From contig JADJOY010000041.1 of assembly GCA_016713535.1 (NCBI GenBank), positions 30,561-94,560 of the forward strand: a stretch of 64,000 nucleotides of DNA. Reading direction: 5' to 3'. The first letter of the stretch is position 1; each line of letters begins with the position of its first letter. Source of the stretch: JADJOY01 sp016713535 [NCBI: Deltaproteobacteria bacterium]. Its GTDB lineage: Bacteria > JADJOY01. Below, piece by piece: positions 15,640 through 25,352 of this stretch. The notes under the pieces are model-generated. The model searched no databases and was not told the origin of the DNA. It saw only the letters and a program-made list of their open reading frames with translations. The translations under genes and the position numbers were made by a program.

Positions 15640-17709
15640 ATGACGGCGAGACCGCGACGCGCCACGGCGCTGGGTGGGGTGATCTGCGGCTTGGCTGCGC
15701 TGGGCGCGACCTGCCAGCCGAACCAGGAGCCGGTAGCGCGAATCTCGTGCACGCCTGCCGCGGTCGCGGTCGGTGAGCCGGTGTCCTTCGGCTCGGGGGG
15801 CTCGATCGATCCGGATGGGACGTTGACGAGCTTCTCGTTCGCGTTCGGAGATGGCGGGGCGGCGATCGGAGAGGCGACGAGCCACGGCTACGCCGCACCC
15901 GGCGCCTACCGGGCGACGCTCACGGTTCGCGACGCCGCGGGTGCGACCGACGACTCATCGTGCGTCGTCGCGGTGGGTGCGTTTCCGGCCGGCAGCGGCG
16001 CGCTCGACGAGCTCGAGCTGGTTCCACCTCACTTCGACCCGGTGATCACGGAGGACATCGAGAAGCCGGAGCACGGTGGAACGATCCTCGGGTTCTTCCG
16101 CGCGGCCTCGAACCTCAAGGTGACCGAGGTGCATGTGAACGGCGAGCTCGCAGATCCCGCGCTCGGCGTCGTGCGGTGGTGCGAGGTGGTCGATCCCGAG
16201 CTGAGCGCCGGCGAGATCGGCATCGTGCGCTGTCACTCCAGCGATGCCCGGTTCGATGCCGGCAACGTCGCGACTCTCGACGTTCTCGCCGGCGCCGCGA
16301 CGGTCTGGAGCAAGAGCGCGACGCGCGCGGCTCCCGAGCTCACGCCCAGCTACGTCACGGCCACCGAGGCGGGCGACGAGATCCTCGTTCATGTCCGGAA
16401 CGACGCGAGCACCGGGCGAACCGTCACGGGTCTCGAGATCGATGGCGTCGACGTGACTTCGTTCGCCGTGTTCCAGAACGCGAGCCTGGCGCCGGGTGCG
16501 GTCGCGATCGTGCGCATACCTCGGCCCGACGGCGTGCCATTCGGACGCTGGCTGGCGTTCACGGTGCGAGGCACCGACGGCCCCCGCGCGCTGCGCACCA
16601 CTCGTGCGCTGCGGCTCTTCCGGCCGCACTTCGGAGTGGGCGACTGGACCCAGGCCCAGAGCAGCGGCGCCGGTAGCCCTTACGCCGATCCAGGGGTGAT
16701 GCAGGAGTACCTGGACCGCGGCATCGATCTGTTCCTGTGGACGCCGAGCCCGAGCGCGCCGCCGGAGCTGGTGCTCGACCAGCTCGCCGAGCAGCACGAC
16801 ATCCACGTGTGGATGCACGAGGGACAGCCGGACCCGGCGTTCGTCGCCCAGTGGGGCGGGCATCCGCGGCTGCTCTTCGACGCCGTCGCGGGCGAGCCGG
16901 AGTTCAGCGATCCCTCGTCGCTCACCCTCTCGGTGGTGAAGCACAACCGAGAGCTGTGGGGAGGCACCACGCCGCTGTGGGTCTACAACGCCTGCATGTA
17001 CCGCTTCTCCGAGTGGGCGCCGCTCGGAGACGTCGGCGGCATGGACCACTACGCGGTCTGGGCGCCGAAGTGCAACACCAACCTGCCGCTCTTCTTCAAC
17101 GACCTGATCCAGTACGTGGGCTCGTACGCGAGCGAGATCAAGCGCGCCGCCGAGCCGAGCCCTGCCTACATGTGGACGCAGGGACTCTACGAGAACGACG
17201 TGCGCTGTCCCACCGCGGACGAGATCCGTGCCCAGTGGTACCAGATCGTGGGGCGGGGAGCGAAGACGGTCTTGTGGTTCCTCGGCCGCCCCGAGCTCGA
17301 CGACGTATGCCCTGCGTCCTCGCTCGCCGAGATGCGACGCCTCAAGGACGAGCTGGTGCCGATGCGATCCGCACTCCTCGAGGGGGACGTGGTGCCGGCT
17401 GGCACCGTGGCGCGAACCCTGACCCCCTTCATCGACGTCACGGCGACCGTGGGGCCGCGTGCGATCGTGCTGACGCTCACCGATTACTCGTACCAGCAGC
17501 TCTGGCTCACCGGGCTGGTGTGGCAGCCACGTGGCAACGTTCAGATCGACGTGACACCCCCCGGCGGATTCGAGGCCGCGCGGTTCGTCCAGCTCGACCA
17601 TGCGAGCGCCACCGAGCTCGCCTACACCAAGATCGCAAGCAACACCTATCGGGTGACGGTGCCCGCGATGGCGGTCGCGACGCCGATCCTGGTAGAGCCG
17701 GAACCGTGA
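15640..17709 (+). CDS. PKD-domain lipoprotein with putative TIM-barrel-like C-terminal half
   Basis: 689 aa. The leader ends in LAALGATC, a lipobox-like site. Residues about 30-110 form a PKD domain (GSGGSIDPDGTLTSFSFAFGDG, then YRATLTVRDAAG). The middle has beta-sandwich-like sequence. From about residue 350 the protein reads like a barrel or glycosidase-like domain: RGIDLFLWTPSPSAPPEL, HDIHVWMHEGQPD, PLWVYNAC, MDHYAVWAPK, KTVLWFLGRPE. That order resembles beta-alpha barrel glycosidase-like proteins, but I see no sure catalytic pair. Probably outer-membrane or periplasmic; the substrate is unknown. Confidence 0.8.
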   Translation: MTARPRRATALGGVICGLAALGATCQPNQEPVARISCTPAAVAVGEPVSFGSGGSIDPDGTLTSFSFAFGDGGAAIGEATSHGYAAPGAYRATLTVRDAAGATDDSSCVVAVGAFPAGSGALDELELVPPHFDPVITEDIEKPEHGGTILGFFRAASNLKVTEVHVNGELADPALGVVRWCEVVDPELSAGEIGIVRCHSSDARFDAGNVATLDVLAGAATVWSKSATRAAPELTPSYVTATEAGDEILVHVRNDASTGRTVTGLEIDGVDVTSFAVFQNASLAPGAVAIVRIPRPDGVPFGRWLAFTVRGTDGPRALRTTRALRLFRPHFGVGDWTQAQSSGAGSPYADPGVMQEYLDRGIDLFLWTPSPSAPPELVLDQLAEQHDIHVWMHEGQPDPAFVAQWGGHPRLLFDAVAGEPEFSDPSSLTLSVVKHNRELWGGTTPLWVYNACMYRFSEWAPLGDVGGMDHYAVWAPKCNTNLPLFFNDLIQYVGSYASEIKRAAEPSPAYMWTQGLYENDVRCPTADEIRAQWYQIVGRGAKTVLWFLGRPELDDVCPASSLAEMRRLKDELVPMRSALLEGDVVPAGTVARTLTPFIDVTATVGPRAIVLTLTDYSYQQLWLTGLVWQPRGNVQIDVTPPGGFEAARFVQLDHASATELAYTKIASNTYRVTVPAMAVATPILVEPEP

Positions 17710-17790
17710 GCGACGAGGCCGGGTAGACTCGGCGGATCGGTCGGCGGGAGCGTCTCCCGGTTCACCCCGCTCCTGACACTCACCATTCCC

Positions 17791-18739
17791 GTGTCCGCTG
17801 CGCTGCCTCCCGCCCGCCTCGCGACGCTCGCCGACGAACGGCGCGCGTCAGAGGCCCAGAAGGATCAGGAACTGCGTGAGCTCTTCGCGGGGCGCGTGGC
17901 GGTGTTGCTCGCGGCCTTCGCGGGTCTGATCGCGATCCTCCAGCTCACCGGCTACCGGATCGGGGCGGCGCTGGGCTTCGTCCGGCTCGGCGCGGGCTAC
18001 GTCTCGATCGGGCTCAACCTCGCCATCGTGCTGCTCTCGATACTCTTCCCTGCGGTCTCACCGGGCCGCGTTCGCGAGCCCGCAACGCCCGGTGCGGTGG
18101 GTGCGGCTCTCGACCCACGCTTACGTTTCCCTGGTGCTGGTCTGCATGCTCGGCCACGTCCACCTCGCCGGAAGCCAGAACACCATCAACGTCATGTTGA
18201 TCCTGTTCGTGGCGCTCATGGTGCAGCGCATGCTCGGGGCGCGGGTGGGGTGGCTCTATTTCGCCGCGGGCACCCTGCTCTACGTCGGGGCGAGCGCCCT
18301 CGAGCAGGCGGGAGTCCTGTCCTACGCGCCGCTGCTCCAGCACGGCGACAGGCTGGGCGCTCTGCTCCTCGATCCGCGCTACTTCTGGGCGAACCTGCTC
18401 ATCTTCGTGGTCGTGGCGCTCGTCGTGCTCGGCTCGTTCCAGCGGTTCGAGGAGGATCGGGTCGCGAAGCAACACGAGCTCCTCGAGGCCGAGCTCGAGA
18501 TCGAGCGCCATCGGATCGAGGTGCAGCGGCTCCGGTCGCTGGTGCCGATGTGCGCGAGCTGCAAGAAGATCCGCGACGACGCCGGCTTCTGGCAGAGCGT
18601 CGAGGAGTACATCGAGGATCAGACTGCTCACCAGGTCACCCACGGCATCTGCCCGGAGTGCCGCAAGCGCCTCTACCCCGAGATCACGCTCGGCGACACG
18701 CCCGCGCCGGGGTCCGCCTCTCGCCGCCGCAAGCCGTGA
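17791..18739 (+). CDS. Membrane sensor-like protein with C-terminal Cys-rich domain (one frameshift)
   Basis: About 315 aa once one extra base near 18040-18060 is allowed for. A charged N-terminus is followed by about six membrane helices (VAVLLAAFAGLIAILQL, LGAGYVSIGLNLAIVLLSI, then after the shift VSLVLVCMLGHVHL, INVMLILFVALMV, WLYFAAGTLLYVGA, FWANLLIFVVVALVVLG). A coiled-coil (HELLEAELEIERHRIEVQRL) leads to CASCKKIRDDAGFWQSVEEY...HGICPECRKRLYPE. This last domain is known as a tail on many response regulators and PAS-type sensors; its two CxxC pairs suggest metal binding. There is no kinase or cyclase domain. Starts with GTG. Confidence 0.65.
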
Positions 18740-18788
18740 TCGGGGTCGATTCCGGGTAGCCCTGCCGCTCGCCGACATCCCGGTCGCG

Positions 18789-20171
18789 CTACTGGACGTA
18801 TCCCAGAGCGCGCAGGGCGTCGGCGGTGTCCGCTGGCATCGCCGAGAGCGGTCGCGTCGTGGCGGCGTGCTCGCGCTGCAGCGCCAGCTCGCGGTCGGCG
18901 GCCGTCCGCATCCGGCCGAGCAGGTCGGGCCGACTCGCCGCCACGTCGTTGCGCTCTCGCGGGTCCGAGGTGACGTCGTAGAGCTGCTCGGGGCCGCCTC
19001 GCGCCCAAGCGAGGGGCCGCATGTATTTCCAGTCGCCGTCGGTGATCGCGAACCACTCGGGGGGCGAGGCGCTCCGGACGGTTACCGGGCGGGTGCGCGC
19101 GGCGTAGCGCGCGCGTTCCGAGAGCGGCCACATGCGGCCGGCGAACGTGGTGGGAACGGGCTGCGACGCCCAGGTCAGCACCGTGGGCGCGAGGTCGACG
19201 AGGCCGACCGGCTCCTCGACGCGGATTCCCTTCGCGAGACCACCGGGCGGCCGAACCAGCAGCGGCACGCGCACCATCTCGTCGTAGACCGTCGAGTTGT
19301 GCTCGAAGCGGCCATGCTCCCCGAAGGCTTCGCCGTGATCCGAGGTGACGACGAGCCAGACGCGCTCGAGCACCTCGAGGCCACGGAGGTAGGCGAGCAG
19401 GTCGTCGAGCTCGTGGTCCGCTACGCGGATGTTGGCGTCGTAGCGCGCGAGCAACGCCTCGCGCCCGGCGTCGTCGAGCTTGACCTCGCCCCGGTCCAGG
19501 GACTGCAGGAACGCCACCGCGCCGCTCACGCCCGCGGCGCTCGGTAGCTCGAAAGGCAACGCGAAGCCCTTGGGCGGCCGATACGGGGCGTGAGGGGGGA
19601 AGAAGTGAAGGTAGGCGAGCCACGGCCGCTCACCGCTGGCGAGGGTGGTGAGCGCCTCTTTCCAGGCCCGGCGGAATGCGCGCGCGTCGCCGGTGAGCTT
19701 GGGATCCACGAAGCGCAGCTCGAAGTCGTCCTCGATCCCGAATCCGCGCAGGATGCCCGAGCGGCTCGCGACCACCGACCGATACCCGGCGGGCGCGAGC
19801 AGGCGGGGGAGCGTGGGCACCTCGGCCGGAAGCGCGCGCTCGAACGTCGTCAGGGTGTGCTCGTCGGGTGGTCGCCCCGTGAGGATCGTGGCGACCGAGG
19901 CGAGGGTGTAGGGCGCGGACGACCGGGCCGTGGCGAAGAGCACCGACTCCTCGGCCAAGCGATCGAAGGTCGGGCTCGTCGGGCGCGTTCGGTACCCGTA
20001 CGCACCCAGGTGGTCGGGGCGCAGGGCGTCGAACACCACGATCACCACCGAGGGGGTCGTCGCGGGCGTCTCCGCTGCGTGTGCCGCGGGCGTGGTCCCC
20101 TCGGCGCGAGCCGCGGCGGAGAGCGCCGCGCCGAGCGCCAGGAGGCCGGCGACGAGCGTGCGCGCGTTCAC
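18789..20171 (-). CDS. Sulfatase-family (alkaline phosphatase superfamily) secreted hydrolase
   Basis: 460 aa. A signal peptide (TLVAGLLALGAALSAAARA) is followed by a sulfatase fold: VVIVVFDALRPDHLGAYGY (metal Asp), HFFPPHAPY, LVVTSDHGEAFGEHGRFEHN (metal Asp-His) and WKYMRP. When aligned on LTG the nucleophile position is TLASVATILTG, so Thr replaces the Cys/Ser of the classical CxPxR site and the Arg is lost. This resembles the Thr-dependent members that act on phospho-esters, so sulfate-ester hydrolysis is uncertain. GTG at 20171 overlaps the upstream GH5 stop (GTGA). Last gene of the ceramidase-like/GH5/sulfatase operon. Confidence 0.85.
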   Translation of the reverse strand: MNARTLVAGLLALGAALSAAARAEGTTPAAHAAETPATTPSVVIVVFDALRPDHLGAYGYRTRPTSPTFDRLAEESVLFATARSSAPYTLASVATILTGRPPDEHTLTTFERALPAEVPTLPRLLAPAGYRSVVASRSGILRGFGIEDDFELRFVDPKLTGDARAFRRAWKEALTTLASGERPWLAYLHFFPPHAPYRPPKGFALPFELPSAAGVSGAVAFLQSLDRGEVKLDDAGREALLARYDANIRVADHELDDLLAYLRGLEVLERVWLVVTSDHGEAFGEHGRFEHNSTVYDEMVRVPLLVRPPGGLAKGIRVEEPVGLVDLAPTVLTWASQPVPTTFAGRMWPLSERARYAARTRPVTVRSASPPEWFAITDGDWKYMRPLAWARGGPEQLYDVTSDPRERNDVAASRPDLLGRMRTAADRELALQREHAATTRPLSAMPADTADALRALGYVQ

Positions 20172-21755
20172 TCGAACTCCAGCGAGAGCGGACGGACGGG
20201 TCGAGTGGCGCCTTCGCGATAGGCCGCCTCGAACGCCGGGTGGGTCTCGAAGCGGTCGGTCCCCAGATCCTCGACCCACGCCGCAGCCTCTTCCTCGGTC
20301 ACGGTCGAGAGGTCGAGGCGCTCGAACGGCGGGGTCGCGTGATAGAGCCCCCAGATCGAGTTGGCGTCCCACTGCTTGTACGTCCAGGGCGACCAGTGGA
20401 TGCCGTGATCCCCGAGCAGCGCGAAGAAGCGCCGCATGCCCTCGATCGACTCGGGATCGGGAGCGTAGGTCGAGAACTCACCGAGCAGCAGCGGCCCGGG
20501 GAAGCGCCGCCCGAGCTCGTCGGCAGCGCTCGCGAGCTTCTCGACGAGGCCGGCGACGCGCTCGTCGGCCGTCGCGCCGTCGCCGTAGAAGTGCATCGAG
20601 AACATGTAGTTCTCCCAGCCCATCTCGACCGGCGACGGGACCAGGAAGAGCGGCAGGTAGCCGTCCTCGCTCATCACGATGTGGTGCCCATCGACGGCGC
20701 GGATCGCGTCGTAGATCGCCGCGAGCACGTGGGCGTGCTTGCCCTCGTCGTAGATGCTGAGCGGCTCGTTCAGGAGATCGAACCCCGCAACGTGCGGGTC
20801 GTCGGCGACGTAGCTCGCCACCGCCTGCCAGAGGCGGGCGGTCTTGGCGATGCAGCGCTCGTCGTTCCACAGCCGGTTGCCGTTCGACGTGCCGCTGTGG
20901 GTCTCGTTGTTCTGCCCTCCAGGTGCGCCGTGCATGTCGAGGAGCACGTAGAGGCGATGGGTGCGCGCCCATTCGAGGATCTGGTGAAGCAGGCGCCAGC
21001 CCTCCGGACGGAAGCGGGCACCCGCCGCGTCGTCGGACTCGAGCCAGTCGTACCAGAACGGCAATCTCACCATGTTCAGCCCGAGATCGTGGACCCGCGC
21101 GAAGTCGCTCTCGTCGATCCAACGCTCGCGGTAGGATCGACGGAGCGCTTGGCTCCGCTCCCAGCCGAACCGTTCGGAGGCCGCTCGCCAGAGGTCCTGC
21201 TCGCTGGTCACGTTCGGGGTGGCGTCGTACCACTGCCAGAACCGCGTGATCGCCTCGCCTTCACCGGCGAAGGCGTTCGTGGTGGTCCAGTCGCGCAGAA
21301 AACGGGCCACCTCGGAGCACGGCTTCTGCACCACGAAGTGCTGGAGGTAGGCCAGCGGGACGCCGACCTGCATGGTGCGCTTGCAGCCGAGCCGGGTGCA
21401 CTCGGCGACCAACGCGTCGTTCCAGTCCGAGCAGTCGAGGTTGGTCTCGCCGATACCGGGGATCCAGCTCTCGACGAGCAGCCAGCCACCGAGGTTCACC
21501 CCCCGCAGCGCGACGCGAGCGCCTTGGTCGTCGAGGACGTCGGTGCCCGATGCGTGGAGCATCGGCAGCGTCGCCGGCGATGGCGTCGGACGATCGACGA
21601 ACGCCTGGTCGTTGGGTTCGCAGAAGCCCTGCGGTGGCTCGCTCGTCGAGCCACCGCCCCCCGCAGCTCGCGAGGAGCGCAGTCACGAGAGCCACGAGCG
21701 CGGGTGGGAGCCTCGCCACACGCCGCCGAGGCACGCTGCGATCGGTCGGGGTCAT
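20168..21755 (-). CDS. GH5-family glycoside hydrolase lipoprotein (one frameshift)
   Basis: About 528 aa after removing one base from a six-C run at 21656-21661. A lipoprotein leader (PPALVALVTALLASC) and a Gly/Ser/Pro linker precede a GH5 barrel. Seen: RGVNLGGWLLVESW, GLNMVRLPFWY, LYVLLDMHGAPGGQN, FDLLNEP (acid/base Glu), MFSMHFYG and LLLGEFSTYA (nucleophile Glu). The RGVNLGGWLL start and the HGAPGGQN loop are like GH5 exo-beta-1,3-glucanase/steryl- or ceramide-glycosidase relatives. Beta-glycoside cleavage at the outer membrane is expected. It is coupled by ATGA to the ceramidase-like gene upstream, so a glycolipid is a plausible substrate, as inference only. Confidence 0.82.
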
Positions 21756-23693
21756 CGGTCCGCGATGCCCGGCCGTGACGCCATCCAGCTCGCCGCCATG
21801 TCACCCAGCGGACCGGGAAGCGCCCGTACCAGCTTGCACACGCCGTCCGCGCCGTTCTCCACGAAGCTCGCCCGCCGCGTCGCCGTGCACAGCGCACGCG
21901 TCTCCAGCGCAGCCGTGAGGTCGAGGATGTCGATCAGGTCGCAGTAGAGCTCGTCGCCGGCGCGTGGCCCGAGCGAGAAGTACTCGGAGTAGAAGTTGGG
22001 GTGCTCCATCGGGCTACCTGCGCCTCCGCCGAACAGGAAGTCCGACACCGAGAAGTCGAGATAGTCACTGCGGGGCACGAAGTACCCGAGCTCGTTGGGA
22101 GCCAGCCCGACCAGCGCGAGACGTTCCGGAGCGTCCTTCATCCGACGTAGACCTTCGAGAGCCGGGAAGGCGGTGGTGCCGTAGTCGAACTCCGGGGTCG
22201 CGAAGTCGTAGCGCCTCGCGGCGCGCCCGTCGAGGCTCTCGGGAAAGAGCTCGCCCGGGGCGGTGACGAGCGTGGCGACACTGCCGAGATCGAGGCGGAA
22301 CACCGGGGTGCGGATGCAGCCACAGTGACTGCAACCGCTCGGGCTCGGAGAAGTCGAACAGGCCCGCGCCGTCCCTGGTGAAGTAGGACGAACTGCCCGG
22401 GATGACTCCCGCCACCAGGCCCAGGACCAGGTTCAGGTTCTCCATCGGTAGTCGCGACTCGCGGCGACGGAACTCCAGGTGGTCGGGCTCGGTCGGCTCG
22501 ACGCTCGACAGTGCGTCGGCCGCCTGTTCAGCGAGCTCGAAACCGAGCGAGCGCGCCTTGTCGAAGCCATCGTCGGCGATCCAGGAGCGGCCCGTTGCGG
22601 GATCCGTGGAGCGCTCGCCGGCTTCGTTCCAGTACGGGGTGATCGCGCCGTCGAGCGGCGTCAGCAGGCCACCGACCGCGCCGCTCACGTAGATGGCGGT
22701 GCCTCCGAGACGGGATTCGAGGCGTGCCCGCAGGTAACCGGGGTAGTCGGCCGAGAGCAGGTTGTTGCGCGAGCCGATGCTCTCGGGGTGGTTGGACCAG
22801 CTCACCAGCGTCGCGATCGTCTCGTCGTCCCGGCCAACCGCCTGGATCGCGAGCAGGTCGGCATCGCGGATCGTCGGCAGCCGGGTGTCGTTGGCGAGCC
22901 GGGGCGGCCTCGCCGGATCGAGGTAGCGGTGATCGAGGAATAGATCGTCGAGGCCGAGGTCGAGGGCCACGTCGGCGACTTTGATGCGCGCCTCGACGAT
23001 CGCGCCGATCGCGCCGGCGACGGCCTCGACGATCGCGTCGTTCACTCGCGCGAGGTAGGCCGGGTCGGCGCCCGACTCGTATTGCGTCTTGCCCCAGAGC
23101 CCGAGCGTATCGGGGCCTTCGTGGTCGTGGATCGATGCGACGATCACCCGCTCGGGGTCGACGCTCGCCTCGCTCCGCAGACGGGCCAGGGCGGGCTCGA
23201 TGGAGGGCGTGAGCAGGCCGACGAAGTCGCACGCCACGAGCACGGCGGTGAGGTCGCCTTGCTGGAAGGCGATCGCGCGCACCGTGATCGGGTCGTGGAC
23301 GCCGAGCGCCGGATGGGCGTTGTCGAAGCCGGCCATCCAGACGGGCTCGAAGCGGCCGTTGCCCTCGGTGCCGGTCGGGTTCGTGACCGGATCGAAGTCG
23401 TCGCCGTCGGGATCCGGCCTCAGCGTGGGATCGAAACCCGGCTCGCGCGCCGACGGCAGTCCGTCCCGGCCGAAGTCGTCGTAGGGTTCCCCGTCGGCGA
23501 AGTCCCACAGGCCGTTGCCATTGGTATCGTGGAAGAGCTCCCAGGAGGTGGGCGTGACGTCGACCATCGCGACGCCAACTCGAAGCGGCGTTCCGCGGCC
23601 GGTCGCGTCACCGACGGTCTCGTGCGATCCGTCGCAACCCGACGTCAGCGCGACGATCAGCGCCACGGCGCGTGCCCAGCGTGACGCTGCCAT
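21752..23693 (-). CDS. Neutral/alkaline ceramidase-like lipoprotein (one frameshift)
   Basis: About 646 aa, with one extra base somewhere in 22300-22370. The leader VALIVALTSGC is a lipobox. The body has VGVAMVDVTP, a Ca-binding-like DTNGNGLWDF, VLVACDFVG, VIVASIHDHEGPDTLGLW (metal His region), LVSWSNHPES (metal His), AIYVSGAVGGLLTP, and after the shift LVTAPGELFPESL and GLAPNELGYFVP. This is the motif order of the neutral ceramidase N-terminal domain; the E and Y of the last motif are family zinc ligands. The family cleaves N-acyl-sphingosine. Other N-acyl lipids are possible substrates. First gene of a coupled trio with GH5 and sulfatase-like genes. Confidence 0.8.
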
Positions 23694-23911
23694 CGCCCAT
23701 CGGGCGGTGACGCGGGGGCGTGGGTGGGGTGGCAGCATGGGCGGAAGTGAGCGCGGCGCTCCACTCTTACTCGAGCACCGCAAGTGGCGCCAGGCCGGAC
23801 GTCCGCGCGGCGCCAGCCTCCCGGGGTGCGTTGCGGTCCGCGCGGAGCCGTGCCAAAACCCCGCCTACCACCCGGCCGAGCCTCTCCGGCAGCGGCCCGA
23901 GAGGGACCAGC

Positions 23912-24574
23912 GTGACCCGGAAAGCCGTCGATTGGACCCCCGCAGAGCGCGCCGCGCTCGACGAGCTCCAGAGCCCGCGCGCGGTCCAGGAGTTCCTGGA
24001 CGCGGTGTCGTACAGCGACGAGTCGCGCTATCGCTCGCCGCGTGAGGTCCTGGCCGATCGCCGCGCCCACTGCATGGACGGCGCGCTGTTCGCAGCCGCG
24101 GCGCTGGAGCGGATGGGCTACCCGCCGCTCCTGGTGGACCTGCGCGCAGTGCGCGACGACGACCACGTGCTCGCGATCTTCCGAGTCGACCGTCACTGGG
24201 GAGCGGTGGCCAAGTCCAACACCACCACGTTGCGATTCCGCGAGCCGATCTTCCGCAATCTGCGCGAGCTCGCTCTCTCGTACTTCGAGTTCTACTTCAA
24301 CGTCGAGTCGGCGAAGACGCTGCGCTCCTATTCGCTGCCCGTGAACCTGCGACGCTTCCACCGTCAGCACTGGCACACCGACCCACGCGTCGTCGACGCG
24401 ATCGTCGAGGTGCTCGACCAGCGCGAGCACAAGCCGCTCGTCACTCGAGCTCAGACCGCTCGCCTGAGCTCGGTCGACCGCGAGATCTACGACGCCGCGT
24501 TCCTGGGAGCGAATCCAGCGGGGCTCTACCAGCCCCCGCCGCGGCGGGCCTTCCGATCCAGGCGATCTTCCTGA
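23912..24574 (+). CDS. Transglutaminase-like protein
   Basis: 220 aa. The stretch RRAHCMDGALFAAAALERMGYPPLLVDLRA has the Cys and helix of the transglutaminase-like/papain fold. DDHVLAIFRVDRHWGAVAKSN then supplies a His and an Asp at the expected spacing. No signal peptide. Such small proteins act as peptidases or as inactive scaffolds; the substrate is unknown. GTG at 23912 follows GAGAGGGA. It is divergent from the ceramidase-like operon and converges on the DksA-type gene. Confidence 0.72.
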   Translation: MTRKAVDWTPAERAALDELQSPRAVQEFLDAVSYSDESRYRSPREVLADRRAHCMDGALFAAAALERMGYPPLLVDLRAVRDDDHVLAIFRVDRHWGAVAKSNTTTLRFREPIFRNLRELALSYFEFYFNVESAKTLRSYSLPVNLRRFHRQHWHTDPRVVDAIVEVLDQREHKPLVTRAQTARLSSVDREIYDAAFLGANPAGLYQPPPRRAFRSRRSS

Positions 24575-24669
24575 GCCCGGAACGGCTCGCGACGCCGTGC
24601 GCATCGCATACGTCAGTCATGCCCGCGGCGGTGTGCTGCCCACCAGCCCGAGCCGGCCACGGCTGACGG

Positions 24670-25077
24670 CTACCGGCTGGTGCGGCCCGGTGGGTGATGG
24701 CGCGGGCCACGCTCCGCCGGGCCGTGCGCCGCGCGGGGCGTGACGCCGGCGCAGCCGGCGCACAGGGTGGCAGTGGGCTGAGCCTTCAGCCGCGCGACCT
24801 GGATCGGCCGTCCGCAGCCGAGGCAGGTCCCGTAGGTGCCCGTGTGGATCCGAGCGATGGCAGCGTCGATGGCGGCGATCTCGCGGCGCTCACGTTCGTC
24901 GAGACGGTCGAGGACGCCGATCAGGATCTCGTCCTGGGCGCGCTCCTCGAGCTCGGGCTCGACACGCTGCTCGGAGAGCGTGGCGAGGTCGGCTTCGGCC
25001 ATCTGCGCTTCCCGCAGCAGGCTCGAGCGTTCACGTCCCAATGAAGCCTCGATCTCGTGGAGGGTGCGAATGTTCAT
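24670..25077 (-). CDS. DksA/TraR-family zinc-finger transcription factor
   Basis: 135 aa. A coiled-coil N-terminal half (SLLREAQMAEADLATLSEQR) leads to a zinc finger with YGTCLGCGRPI and LCAGCA (C-x2-C plus C-x2-C). This is the architecture of DksA-like factors that enter the RNA polymerase secondary channel. The tail after the finger is short, basic and variable. Start at 25077 has AGGAGG 7 nt upstream. It lies downstream of the sigma-factor gene and behind a strong hairpin, so it probably has its own transcript. Confidence 0.85.
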   Translation of the reverse strand: MNIRTLHEIEASLGRERSSLLREAQMAEADLATLSEQRVEPELEERAQDEILIGVLDRLDERERREIAAIDAAIARIHTGTYGTCLGCGRPIQVARLKAQPTATLCAGCAGVTPRAAHGPAERGPRHHPPGRTSR

Positions 25078-25284
25078 CGATGTCCTCCTGGAAGGCAGAG
25101 CAGCCGCACAGCACCGGATGCAGAGCAGGATCCGCGCCGCGCGGCATCGTCGGCGCCGCGGAGAAGTACGAGTCGGTACGCCGCGGTGCGGCAAGGTCGG
25201 CGGCAGCCACACCCCACCCGTGTCGCCACGGTAACGAGTGGTGCTCGGGGGATCGGCATGGTGGCGCGATGCGACCACGAACAC

Positions 25285-25320
25285 GAAGCCCCGCGGACCG
25301 GATGGGGTCCGCGGGGCTTC
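25285..25320 (-). terminator. Strong hairpin after the sigma-factor gene
   Basis: Perfect 15-bp inverted repeat (GAAGCCCCGCGGACC with its complement) around a 6-nt loop. It begins about 33 nt past the sigma-factor stop and lies upstream of the DksA-type gene. On the minus strand it is followed by GTGTTCGTGG, moderately T-rich. Probable transcription terminator. Confidence 0.65.
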
Positions 25321-25352
25321 GACCGATGCGACCAGAGGAGGCCGGGTAGGGC

